The notes beneath the pieces were generated by a model that was not told the origin of the DNA, searched no databases, and saw only the letters and a program-made list of their open reading frames with translations. From Mycobacterium sp. 852013-51886_SCH5428379 (GTDB lineage Bacteria > Actinomycetota > Actinomycetes > Mycobacteriales > Mycobacteriaceae): 64,000 nt of DNA. Of this stretch, positions 52,257-62,069 are shown piece by piece. The number at the start of each line of letters is the position of its first letter. Position 1 is the first letter of the stretch. Both the position numbers and the translations under genes were made by a program. The stretch covers positions 1 to 64,000 of the forward strand of contig NZ_LZSU01000036.1 in NCBI RefSeq assembly GCF_001665575.1, written 5' to 3'.

Positions 52257-52985
52257 GTGCCCGAGTCGAAGCGGCCCGATCCCAAGCGTCGGTCCCCGGC
52301 CTCATCCAGACCGGGGAAGCCGGGTGCTCCCGGTGGCGCGGGGCGGGGTCGCCCGAAGACTTCGGCAAAAGCGGCGCGTGAGCCGCGGGCCATCGAGGCA
52401 CGTTCGGCCAGAGACACCGAAGGCGCCGCCGCGGACGGCGAGTCCGCCGACGGCGCGGAGGCGGTATCGGTCGGGCGGTCGATCATGCTGCGGGCCGAGG
52501 AGCTCGCCGCCCGCCAGTCCGAGCAGCGGTTCGGGTCGGCTGCGCGGCGGGCGGCCATCCTGGCCGCGGTGGTGTGCGTGTTGACGCTGACGATCGCCGG
52601 GCCGGTCCGCACCTACTTCGCGCAGCGCACCGAGATGAGACAACTCAAGGAGACCGAGGAACTGCTGCGGTCACAGATCGCCGACCTCGAGGAGCAGAAG
52701 ATCAAGTTGGCGGATCCGGTGTTCATCGCCGCGCAGGCCAGGGAGCGCCTGGGCTTCGTGATGCCCGGGGACATCCCGTTCGAGGTGCAATTGCCCCCGG
52801 GCGCGATCACCCCCGACGGCCCCGACGCCGCGCCGAACACCGTCCCGTCCGGAGAGCCGTGGTACACGTCGCTGTGGAAGACCATCGCCGATGACCCGCA
52901 TGGTCTTTCGCCCGTCGCCCCGTTGCCGGGTCCGCCTCCGCCGCCCGCTCCGCCGCCACCAGCGTTCCCGGCGCCCGGTGGTTGA
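52257..52985 (+). CDS. ftsB: FtsB/DivIC-family septum formation initiator
   Basis: A 242-residue single-pass divisome protein. The N-terminus is long, basic and disordered (about 1-95). A membrane segment at about 99-116 precedes a coiled coil (MRQLKETEELLRSQIADLEEQKIKL region) with the RERLGFVMPGD motif of FtsB/DivIC. The tail is proline-rich (PGPPPPPAPPPP). It matches Rv1024. FtsB links FtsL and FtsQ during septation. The DUF501 gene overlaps its end by 8 nt. Confidence 0.88.
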   Translation: MPESKRPDPKRRSPASSRPGKPGAPGGAGRGRPKTSAKAAREPRAIEARSARDTEGAAADGESADGAEAVSVGRSIMLRAEELAARQSEQRFGSAARRAAILAAVVCVLTLTIAGPVRTYFAQRTEMRQLKETEELLRSQIADLEEQKIKLADPVFIAAQARERLGFVMPGDIPFEVQLPPGAITPDGPDAAPNTVPSGEPWYTSLWKTIADDPHGLSPVAPLPGPPPPPAPPPPAFPAPGG

Positions 52986-53469
52986 GCCCGCCGATCTCGA
53001 CGCCGTCGCCCGCCAGTTGGGGCGGGAGCCCCGCGGTGTCCTCGAGATCGCCTACCGATGCCCGAACGGCGAACCCGGCGTCGTCAAGACCGCACCGCGG
53101 CTGCCCGACGGCACACCGTTCCCCACGCTGTACTACCTCACCCATCCGGCGCTGACCGCGGCGGCGAGCCGGCTGGAATCGTCGGGCCTGATGCGGGACA
53201 TGACCGAGCGCCTCGCCCACGACGAAGATCTCGCGGCGGCCTACCGGCGCGCGCACGAGTCCTACCTCGCCGAGCGCGACGCGATCGAGTCGCTGGGCAC
53301 CACCTTCTCCGGGGGCGGGATGCCCGACCGGGTGAAGTGCCTCCACGTCGTGATCGCCCATGCACTGGCAAAGGGGCCGGGGGTCAACCCGTTCGGTGAC
53401 GAGGCTTTGGCGATACTGGCCGCCGAACCGGGGATGGCGGGGATCTTGGACCGGAAGGTGTGGACGTGA
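52978..53469 (+). CDS. DUF501 family protein
   Basis: A 163-residue conserved actinobacterial protein (Rv1025 type) beginning VVEPADLDAVARQLGREPRG. It contains YRCPNGEPGVVKTAPRL and a histidine/cysteine segment PTLYYLTHP and VKCLHVVIAHAL, which are the DUF501 landmarks. The function is unknown. GTG at 52978 overlaps ftsB by 8 nt and the downstream ppx overlaps its stop, so the four genes eno-ftsB-DUF501-ppx look co-translated. Confidence 0.85.
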   Translation: MVEPADLDAVARQLGREPRGVLEIAYRCPNGEPGVVKTAPRLPDGTPFPTLYYLTHPALTAAASRLESSGLMRDMTERLAHDEDLAAAYRRAHESYLAERDAIESLGTTFSGGGMPDRVKCLHVVIAHALAKGPGVNPFGDEALAILAAEPGMAGILDRKVWT

Positions 53470-54416
53470 GCCGAGTCGCGGCAGTGGACTGCGGAACCAA
53501 TTCGATCCGGCTGTTGATCGCGGATCTGGCCGACGGGGGACTGACCGACGTGCACCGGGAGATGCGTATCGTGCGCCTCGGGCAGGGGGTGGATGCGACG
53601 GGTGAATTCGCCCCGGACGCGTTGGCACGCACGCGTTCCGCGCTCGTCGACTATGCCCAGCTGATGCGCGACCACGGGGTGACGCAGGTGCGGATGGTGG
53701 CGACGTCGGCGGCGCGGGACGTGGCCAACCGCGACGAGTTCTTCGCGATGACCGCCGAGGTGCTCGGCGCGGTGGTGGACGGATCGGTCGCCGAGGTGAT
53801 CACCGGGACCGAGGAGGCGGAGCTGTCGTTCCGCGGCGCGGTCGCCGACTTCGACTCCGGTGCAGGGCCTTTCGTGGTGGTGGATCTCGGCGGCGGATCG
53901 ACCGAGGTGGTACTCGGTGGCGGCGGCACCGACGACGGTGTGGACGCCGGTTTCTCGGCCGACATCGGCTGTGTGCGGCTGACCGAACGGTGTCTGCACT
54001 CCGACCCCCCGACCGCCGACGAGGTGGACGCCGCGCGTGCGGTCATCCGCGAGGCGCTCGACGAGGCGTTGCGGGCCGTACCCGTGGCCGGCGCGAAGAC
54101 GTGGGTCGGCGTGGCGGGCACCATGACGACCCTGTCGGCGCTGGCGCACAAGATGACGACCTACGACTCCGAGGCGATCCACCTCTCGCGCGTGGGATTC
54201 GATGCGGTGCTGGAGGTCTGTGACGAGCTGATCGCGATGACCCGTACGCAGCGCGCCGCCCTGGGACCCATGCACGAGGGCCGTGTCGACGTCATCGGCG
54301 GCGGTGCGCTGATCGTCACCGAACTCGCGCGCGAACTGCGGGAGCGGGCCGGGATCACCGAACTCGTGGTCAGCGAGCACGACATCCTGGACGGAATCGC
54401 GCTGTCGCTGGCCTAG
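53466..54416 (+). CDS. ppx: Exopolyphosphatase Ppx/GppA family
   Basis: A 316-residue ASKHA-fold phosphatase that hydrolyses polyphosphate or pppGpp. It has VAAVDCGTNSIRLLIAD (phosphate-1), VRMVATSAARDVANRDEF, the EEAELSFRG glutamate, DLGGGSTEVVL (phosphate-2), and VSEHDILDGIALSLA at the end. The single-domain length fits Rv1026 (Ppx2). GTG at 53466 forms a GTGA overlap with DUF501 and has GGAAGG 8 nt upstream; the earlier GTG at 53460 is too close to it. Confidence 0.92.
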   Translation: MSRVAAVDCGTNSIRLLIADLADGGLTDVHREMRIVRLGQGVDATGEFAPDALARTRSALVDYAQLMRDHGVTQVRMVATSAARDVANRDEFFAMTAEVLGAVVDGSVAEVITGTEEAELSFRGAVADFDSGAGPFVVVDLGGGSTEVVLGGGGTDDGVDAGFSADIGCVRLTERCLHSDPPTADEVDAARAVIREALDEALRAVPVAGAKTWVGVAGTMTTLSALAHKMTTYDSEAIHLSRVGFDAVLEVCDELIAMTRTQRAALGPMHEGRVDVIGGGALIVTELARELRERAGITELVVSEHDILDGIALSLA

Positions 54417-55089
54417 AGCGTCTGATGGACGCCGGTGGTCCGGAATCGGCTGCGGTACATACTCGGTGAGACGCCCAGCGCGCGGCGGAAGGTGCGGCGC
54501 ATAGTGTCGGCAGAGCCGAATCCCGCTCGGCGCGCGACGGTTCCCTGACCGAGGTCTCCGGTGGCGAGCAGCATCTTCGCGGCTTCCAGCCTGGCCTGCT
54601 CGACGAATCGGGCCGGGGTCATCCCGACCTGGTCGTGGAACATGCGCACCAGGTGGCGCTCGCTGACCGCCGCGCGGTCTGCCATCATTGCGATCGAATG
54701 GTCGGCGGCCGGATCGGCGACCACGGCGTCCAGGATCTCGCGCAGCCCCCGACTCACCGGCAGCGCCGCCTCGGTCCACACACTGAACTGCGCCTGACCG
54801 CCCGGGCGTTGCAGGAACACCACCATCCAGCGCGCCACGCGCCGGGCCACGTCCGGGCCGTAGTCGCTCTCCACCAGCGCGAGGCCCAGATCGATCCCCG
54901 CGCTGATGCCTGCGCCGGTGATGAACCGGCCGTCCTGGACGAAGAGCGAATCGGGATCGACCGTGACGCCGGGGTAGGCCCGCGCCAGATCGGCGCAATG
55001 CGCCCAGTGCGTGGTCGCGCGACGGCCGTCGAGCAGGCCGAGTGCGGCCAGCACGAACGCGCCGGTGCACACCGAGGCGACCCGGCGTG
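54413..55089 (-). pseudogene. 5'-truncated GlxA-type AraC regulator
   Basis: The C-terminal part is a normal GlxA-family regulator. It has the second half of a DJ-1/PfpI domain (RRVASVCTGAFVLAALGLLDG, then DPDSLFVQDGRFITGAGISAG) and the AraC helix-turn-helix pair (MMADRAAVSERHLVRMF and GSADTMRRTFRRALGVSP). The first about 90-100 residues of the DJ-1 domain are missing. Upstream of RRVASVCTG the frame runs into an unrelated remnant coded on the other strand. I infer a deletion junction at about 55089. It could still yield a shortened HTH protein. Confidence 0.75.
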
Positions 55090-55224
55090 GGCGAATGGGA
55101 GTACTACGACCACTGGGTGGCGACCCTCGAGAAACTCGTCGACCGGCACGACTTGCTGACCGCGCCGGTGCTGACGGACGCGGGAAACCACGCCGTTGCG
55201 CACGACCATCCCCATGACCACTAG
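55090..55224 (+). pseudogene. 3' remnant of a nitrile hydratase accessory/beta-like gene
   Basis: The + strand frame reads GEWEYYDHWVATLEKLVDRH and ends with a His-rich tail (HAVAHDHPHDH) and a TAG. The YYxHW-ATLEKL pattern is that of nitrile hydratase accessory and beta-subunit N-terminal regions. Only about 44 residues remain because the 5' part was lost at the junction with the GlxA remnant. Cobalt-transport genes follow at once, which fits a former cobalt-type nitrile hydratase locus. Confidence 0.55.
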
Positions 55225-55248
55225 ACCCGACCCCCAGAGGAGTCTCCG

Positions 55249-55488
55249 ATGAGCAATCTCCCGATGAGCGGCGCCCACCCCGGTCTGGCCGTGCCGCGGC
55301 CGGACATCCGGTCGACCGCCGAAAACCTCGCCGCACCAGCCCGATTGGCCACGATCACCCTACTCGCGCTGATCGCCTACTACTTCGTGGGTTTCGACCA
55401 GGGCGCAGTGTCGGTGTTCGGCGAGGACACCCACATCCACGAGTTCCTGCACGACGCCCGTCACCTGCTGGGGTTCCCGTGCCGCTGA
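55249..55488 (+). CDS. cbtB: CbtB-type cobalt transporter subunit
   Basis: A 79-residue protein with one membrane segment (ATITLLALIAYYFVGF) and the CbtB C-terminal histidine motif (DTHIHEFLHDARHLLGFPC). CbtB works with CbtA in cobalt uptake. GAGGAG lies 7 nt before the ATG. The cbtA frame starts inside its last codons. It appears intact, although its partner is broken. Confidence 0.85.
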   Translation: MSNLPMSGAHPGLAVPRPDIRSTAENLAAPARLATITLLALIAYYFVGFDQGAVSVFGEDTHIHEFLHDARHLLGFPCR

Positions 55489-56232
55489 CGACCGAGATGC
55501 CCGCCGCGGTGCGGTATCTGGTTCCCGGCGCGGTGGCCGGGCTGGTGTGCTTCGCGTTCAGCCGGGTGAAGATCGAGCCGTTGATCGGCACCGCGGTGGC
55601 ATACGAGGGTGAGCGCGAACATGTCGAATCCCAGCTCGCCGGCGGTGACCACCACGCGCACGGCCACGAGTTGTTCACCCGGGCGGTCCAGGAGAACGCG
55701 GGCGCCGGGGTCGGTATCGTGGCCTTCGGCGTCATCATGAGCGTGCTGTTCGCGGTGGCCTATACCGTGATCCGTGGCGGTCGCCGTGCTACCGGGTCTG
55801 AAGTATCCGGCCAATCCGCCCACCGTCGGACTGGACGAGACTGTGCCCGAACGTAGTTCGGCGTTCCTCACGATGACGGGGCTGTCGGTGCTGGGCGCCG
55901 TGGTGGCGCTGGCGGCTGCGGTGGCATGGTCACGCCGGTGGGGCGGTCGGCGCGCCAGTGTCCTCGCGGTCGGCGGCTACGCCACGCTGATGCTCTGCGC
56001 GATGGTGGCGCTGCCCGGATTCCATGAGGTGCCCGGCCCGCTGACCGGACCCGAGGGCATGGTGCTCGACGGCTTCCCCGCGGAGGTGCTGGCCGACTTT
56101 CGCGTCTACACGCTGGTGAACCAGGCGCTGCTGTGGGCGGTGATCGGCGTCGTCTCGGCAGCGGTCACCCGTGGCGTACGGCGACCACCGGTAGCGCCGT
56201 TCTCGCCGATGCCGACAGCCGCTGTCGGCTGA
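55479..56232 (+). pseudogene. cbtA: Frame-broken cbtA cobalt transporter gene
   Basis: Two overlapping frames each hold part of CbtA. The first (55479-about 55780) reads VRYLVPGAVAGLVCFAFSRV, a His-rich GGDHHAHGHELFTRAV loop and an AVAYTVIRG helix, then becomes non-homologous. The second (from 55774) resumes at VLPGLKYPANPPTVGLDETV and continues with the remaining helices to GVRRPPVAP. The segment that normally joins them is missing, so the gene has an out-of-frame internal deletion near 55772. A sequencing error alone would not explain the missing part. Confidence 0.7.
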
Positions 56233-57727
56233 GGGCGGGCCAGGCCTGTACGGCGCAGAACGGCGCGCACTGATCCTGGTCCGAGCGGGTGCCGACGTGG
56301 ACGCAGCACTGGATGAGGCGCTCCTCGATCATCGTCGACATGTCCATGAACGGTTTCACCGTGATCCGTACGACCCGCTCGCCCAGGAGCCGCCGCAGCT
56401 TCCGCCGCCGACCGGGCAGCGCCGAGGACGCCAGTGTCAGCAGCGTCGACATCCCGAGATCGCAACTCTGACAGATGATCTTCCAGATGTCGCCGATCTG
56501 CGGATGAGACAGCGACGACTGTTCGGAAAGCAGGCCGAGCAGGGATTCCTGCACCGCCACCCGCAGTTGCCGGGGTAGTTCGGAATCGGCGATGCGGTTG
56601 GAGACTAGACCGAGTCGTGCCTTGAGGGTGTCGGTGCCGATCAGCGACACCAGTGAGCGCCACTGGTCGTTGTCGTCCCGGATGAGATAGCCGACCGAAC
56701 AGCAGTGCGGATGTGAACACGGCAGCGCGGTCAGGTCCCGCCACGTGACGGCGCCGTCGGTCTGCGGCCCCAGGCGGGCGAGCACACCGGTGTGGGTGAG
56801 GCGGTCGAGCGGATCGATCAGCCCGCTGCGGCCCGAACCGAACTGCGGCTGGATCGTGATGCCCCCGACGAACGGGGTGTCCAGCGCGAGTTGCACCATC
56901 TGCCCGATCTCGTCGTCGTTGACCCCCAGCGCCGTGGCCATCACCAGGGTTGTGAAGATCTCCCGGGACGACAACCGGTGCAACACCTCGGCTTTCATCC
57001 GGCGCAGATCGCCGCCGCGATGATGACGGTGCGCCGCCTCGGAGATGCCGTCGTACTGCAAATACACCTCGACACGTTCGCGGTGGGTGGTCAGCAGGTC
57101 CAGCAGCCCGTCGTCGGTGGCCAGCCGGAGACCGTTGGTGTTGACCAGGATCCGGGTGATCGGCCGGGCGGTCAGCTCGGCGAGCAGTTCCGGCAGCTCG
57201 GGATGCAGAGTCGGTTCGCCGCCGCTGAGCATCACCACGTCGAGGCGGCCGTTCTCCCGGGCCAGCCGCTGGTCGACACTGGCCAGAACGTCGGCGACGG
57301 CCACCACGTTGCGCAGATCGGGCGATGAGTCGGTGAAGCACGTCGGGCAGCGCAGGTTGCACGTCTCGGCGATGTCCTGCAACAGGATGCAGGTGTGCTG
57401 CGTCTGCATCTCCGGCAGCCCGCGCAGATACGCCATCGGAACGGGATCGAAGTTGCCCGCGACGTCGGGGGTGTGGGTCTTGGTGGGTGCGGTCCACTCT
57501 TCGAGGTAGGTCAGGATCTCGGGGTCTTCGTCGTAGAGCGTGCGCACCAGACCGTGCGTGCGGCAGCCACGTTCCAGCCACACTCGGCCCTCGCGCTCGA
57601 TGAGCATGCCGCTCAACCGTTCGACGTCTGCCAGGGGGCGTTCCGGCGCCTCGTCGTGGCAGCGCGGACAGAACGCGGTCACGTACCGGTGCAACCGGTC
57701 CCCGCGCAACCCCATACCGGCCGTCAT
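56165..57727 (-). CDS. Multi-cysteine radical SAM enzyme, Tes/MJ0619-like
   Basis: A 520-residue radical SAM enzyme. The SAM-cluster motif is CNLRCPTC with Cys123, Cys127 and Cys130, followed by LSGGEPTLHP (169-172) and QYDG (224-227). Extra cysteines lie at 20, 23 and 55 (N-terminal FCPRCH and GCRTHG), 337/342/343 (PCSHPHCC), 419/422 and 474/475/487/491 (QCCVHV and CAPFC). This layout, especially the N-terminal pair and the late CCVH...PFC block, resembles the MJ0619/tetraether synthase superfamily that joins lipid tails. The exact reaction is unknown. ATG at 57727 overlaps the preceding small gene by 4 nt. The lgt-like gene lies upstream in the same operon. Confidence 0.85.
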   Translation of the reverse strand: MTAGMGLRGDRLHRYVTAFCPRCHDEAPERPLADVERLSGMLIEREGRVWLERGCRTHGLVRTLYDEDPEILTYLEEWTAPTKTHTPDVAGNFDPVPMAYLRGLPEMQTQHTCILLQDIAETCNLRCPTCFTDSSPDLRNVVAVADVLASVDQRLARENGRLDVVMLSGGEPTLHPELPELLAELTARPITRILVNTNGLRLATDDGLLDLLTTHRERVEVYLQYDGISEAAHRHHRGGDLRRMKAEVLHRLSSREIFTTLVMATALGVNDDEIGQMVQLALDTPFVGGITIQPQFGSGRSGLIDPLDRLTHTGVLARLGPQTDGAVTWRDLTALPCSHPHCCSVGYLIRDDNDQWRSLVSLIGTDTLKARLGLVSNRIADSELPRQLRVAVQESLLGLLSEQSSLSHPQIGDIWKIICQSCDLGMSTLLTLASSALPGRRRKLRRLLGERVVRITVKPFMDMSTMIEERLIQCCVHVGTRSDQDQCAPFCAVQAWPALSRQRLSASARTALPVVAVRHG

Positions 57728-58098
57728 GCGTTGTATATGGCGGGGTTGACGCCGGTGCAGAAGCCGACGGTGACGACCGACATCAACGCCCAGCCGATCA
57801 TCAGACCGAGGCCGATTCCCTTGGCGTGCGGATTTTTCGTCGCCAGCAGTGCGCCGCCGCCGACGAAGGCGATGAGCGCCAGCATGACTGCCGCCGCGCC
57901 GAGGATCGGGTTGGCCGAACCGGTCTGCGAACCGGCCGCGATGAACGCCCCGAAACCGAGTACCGCGTTGAACACGACGTAGATCGGGGCGCCGACGAAG
58001 ATCATGCCGAGGGAGATCTTGCGGGGCGGCGGCGGTGGGGGATACGGCGGTGGGTACGGCGGATACGGGGGGTACGGAGGACCGGGTCCGGTGGTCAT
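57724..58098 (-). CDS. Proline-rich small membrane protein
   Basis: A 124-residue protein. Residues 1-26 are a Pro/Tyr-rich tract (PPYPPYPP and PPPPPP units), followed by three hydrophobic segments at roughly 30-52, 58-78 and 88-110. It looks like the DUF4190-type or other small proline-rich mycobacterial membrane proteins and has no catalytic motif. It overlaps the lgt-like gene and the radical SAM gene by ATGA on each side, so a partnership with them is likely. The function is unknown. Confidence 0.75.
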   Translation of the reverse strand: MTTGPGPPYPPYPPYPPPYPPPPPPRKISLGMIFVGAPIYVVFNAVLGFGAFIAAGSQTGSANPILGAAAVMLALIAFVGGGALLATKNPHAKGIGLGLMIGWALMSVVTVGFCTGVNPAIYNA

Positions 58099-58880
58099 GC
58101 GCGTGCTCCCTGGTAGCCGGTTGGTGAGCGATAGTAACCACGCCGCCGGCCGTACCACAGCCGAATGCCGAGAAGCAGCAGCGTGGGCAGCAGAACCCAC
58201 TGCGGCCGCGTGAGATTCAGCCACACGGTGTCGTTGGCGCGGACGAACTCGACGATGAAGCGGAACGCGGCGTACGCGGTGATGTAGAGGACGAACAGTT
58301 CGCCGGGCCGGTGGACACGGTCCCGCAACCACAGCAGGACGACGAACGCGGTGAGCTGGAAGGCGATCTCGTAGAGGAACGACGGATGCATCGCCGCGCC
58401 GGTCAGGCAGCCCGGACACTCCGGCGTGGTGGCCGGAGCGTGCACACCCCAGGGCAGGCTGGTGGGCCGCCCCGGCGCCTCGGTGAGGTGGCAGCCGATG
58501 CGTCCGACCGCGATCCCCAGTGCGACCGCCGGTGCGAACAGATCGCCGGTCTTGCCCCGGTACCCGCCGATGCGCTTGGCGACCAGCACCCCCACATAGG
58601 CGCCCAGCAGACCGCCGATGATGCTGCGCGAACCGAACTGCCACGCCTCGGCGAGGCTCGGGTTCGCGCCGGGATCGAGATGGCGTGCCCACCCGGACAG
58701 CCGCATACCGATCGCCCCGCCGACGAGGGCACCGGCAACGGCCACGACCGACTGTTCGTTCATGGCACCGCGCCTGCGCGCCTCGAGCACGAACACGACG
58801 ACCGCGGCGCACACCCCGAGACCCACGAACACCCCGTGCACCGGCACCTCGACGGGGCCGATCTGCCACGTGGGGACCAT
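58095..58880 (-). CDS. Lgt-family membrane protein lacking two key Lgt residues
   Basis: A 261-residue multi-span protein of the prolipoprotein diacylglyceryl transferase family. It retains GRIG (Arg127), HPSFLYE (Glu171), and RFIVEFVR (Arg207, Glu211). The position of E. coli Asn146 is Cys130 (GRIGC), and that of His103 is Ile88 (SIIGGLLG instead of the HGG motif). A CxxC pair (Cys155, Cys158) is extra. This is therefore a paralogue, and the genome presumably has its lipoprotein Lgt near trpC or elsewhere. It may act on another phosphatidylglycerol-derived substrate. It is coupled to the next two genes. Confidence 0.85.
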   Translation of the reverse strand: MVPTWQIGPVEVPVHGVFVGLGVCAAVVVFVLEARRRGAMNEQSVVAVAGALVGGAIGMRLSGWARHLDPGANPSLAEAWQFGSRSIIGGLLGAYVGVLVAKRIGGYRGKTGDLFAPAVALGIAVGRIGCHLTEAPGRPTSLPWGVHAPATTPECPGCLTGAAMHPSFLYEIAFQLTAFVVLLWLRDRVHRPGELFVLYITAYAAFRFIVEFVRANDTVWLNLTRPQWVLLPTLLLLGIRLWYGRRRGYYRSPTGYQGARA

Positions 58881-58889
58881 CCGCGGATC

Positions 58890-59597
58890 CTATCCGGCCA
58901 GGGACAGTCCCGCGGCGAGTGCGAAACCGAGGACTGCGGCCAGACCTGCTGGCTCACGAGCCTTTTCGGTGGCCTCCGGGATCATCGACCCGACGAGCAT
59001 CACCAGTAGCGCACCGGCGGCGAATCCGTCGATGCCGCCCTGCAGCGCGTTGCCGGCCACCTCCTGCAAAGCGAATCCACCGACGGTGGCGGCCGCGCAG
59101 AGGGCGGCGATCACGGCCCATCCGGCGAGGATGCGTCGCCGGGGATGGCCGGCGGCGCGCATGTCGCTGGCCGATCCGACGGCCTCCGGGAGGTTCGAGA
59201 CGAAGATCGCCAGGAGGAGTGCGGGGCTCACGGCGCCGCCGGTGGCGATACCGATGCCCAGGACCGCCTGCTCGGGGATTCCGTCCAAGAGCGCCCCGAT
59301 GAGCAGCGGCTTACCCGATGACGCGTTCGGATCTGCGCCGCCGAACCGGTCGACGGTCCGGTCGGCGACGTAGAACGTCACCGCGCCCAGGGCCAGGCCC
59401 AGCGCGACCGGTACCGCGCCGCTGACCTTGAAGCCCTCCTCGGCGAGTTCGAAGGAGATCGACGACACCAGTGCACCCGCGCCGAAGCCGAGGACGAGAC
59501 CGATCAGCCGCTGATTCCAGGCTCGCGCCGCCCCGGCGAGCGCGCCGATCACCAGGGACGACGCGGCGACGGCGCCCCACAGCAGCGCGGTGGTCAC
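58890..59597 (-). CDS. ZIP-family metal transporter-like protein
   Basis: A 235-residue membrane protein with about eight hydrophobic segments and ZIP motifs at LLDGIPEQAVLGIGI and FVSNLPEAVGSASDM, corresponding to helices 4 and 5 that form the metal site. The usual HNxPEG reads DGIPEQ and SNLPEA, so the histidine ligands are missing and the specificity is uncertain. It lies 9 nt upstream of the lgt-like gene. It might supply metal for the iron-sulphur radical SAM enzyme, but this is inference. Confidence 0.8.
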   Translation of the reverse strand: MTTALLWGAVAASSLVIGALAGAARAWNQRLIGLVLGFGAGALVSSISFELAEEGFKVSGAVPVALGLALGAVTFYVADRTVDRFGGADPNASSGKPLLIGALLDGIPEQAVLGIGIATGGAVSPALLLAIFVSNLPEAVGSASDMRAAGHPRRRILAGWAVIAALCAAATVGGFALQEVAGNALQGGIDGFAAGALLVMLVGSMIPEATEKAREPAGLAAVLGFALAAGLSLAG

Positions 59598-59600
59598 CGC

Positions 59601-60077
59601 TCAGGCGTGGGACGCGGTGCGGCGCTTGCGGCGCCGGGGTTTCGTCGGGTCGCGCTGCGCGGCCAGGGTGAGCGCGAGGATCACCATGATCACGCCGAGC
59701 ACGAAGTGCAGCCAGCTGTCCGCGCGGTTGAGCGGGAACAGTTCGGCGATGGCGCTGTGTGCCGTCGCCATGCGGAAGATCCACACGCCGAGCAGCACGA
59801 CGCCGCCGATCAGCAGGTATGCCCGCGACGCGGCATACGTTCTCGCCGAGAGCATTCCGGCCGCTCCGTAGACGAGGTGCACGACGTTGTGCAGCCCCGA
59901 GACCGCGAAGACGCCGAACAACTCGGCATCGGCATCCGAGGGGTGACCCAGCCACCGCAGCGCGTCCTGGTTGACGGTCAGCCCCGGCACGAAACCGAAG
60001 GCGCCGAGCAGGAGGAAACCCGCGCCCACGAGCAGTGCGGCGCCCTGGACGGCCATCAGCGTGGGCTTTCTCGCCAT
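59601..60077 (-). CDS. DUF4383 membrane protein
   Basis: A 158-residue protein with four hydrophobic segments, starting MARKPTLMAVQGAALLVGAG. It contains GVFAVSGLHNVVHLVYGAAG, the DUF4383 signature with its histidine pair, and a basic tail (KPRRRKRRTASHA). The function is unknown. GGAGG lies about 7 nt before the ATG. It is the first gene of the minus-strand operon leading to the radical SAM gene (3-nt gap to the ZIP gene). Confidence 0.8.
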   Translation of the reverse strand: MARKPTLMAVQGAALLVGAGFLLLGAFGFVPGLTVNQDALRWLGHPSDADAELFGVFAVSGLHNVVHLVYGAAGMLSARTYAASRAYLLIGGVVLLGVWIFRMATAHSAIAELFPLNRADSWLHFVLGVIMVILALTLAAQRDPTKPRRRKRRTASHA

Positions 60078-60121
60078 CGCCTCGCCTCCATCCGGTCGAC
60101 GCTCGTCGGACCTGCGCTGAC

Positions 60122-60148
60122 GAAATACCCGGCCGGGCCCGTCGTCAA
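60122..60148 (-). promoter_or_regulatory. Candidate sigma-A promoter of the DUF4383-radical SAM operon
   Basis: On the minus strand TTGACG (60143-60148), a 15-nt spacer and TATTTC (60122-60127) precede the DUF4383 gene by about 45 nt. The spacer is short, so support is modest. Confidence 0.3.
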
Positions 60149-60167
60149 CCCGTGCGAGGGTAACCGG

Positions 60168-62039
<1,872 letters not shown>

Positions 62040-62069
62040 GCCTGGAACGGTATACCCGTGCTGTCGGCC

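Noticed and set aside
55774..56232. The second cbtA frame as an independent small membrane gene
   Set aside because: Its sequence is the continuation of CbtA and has no ribosome-binding site at the GTG.
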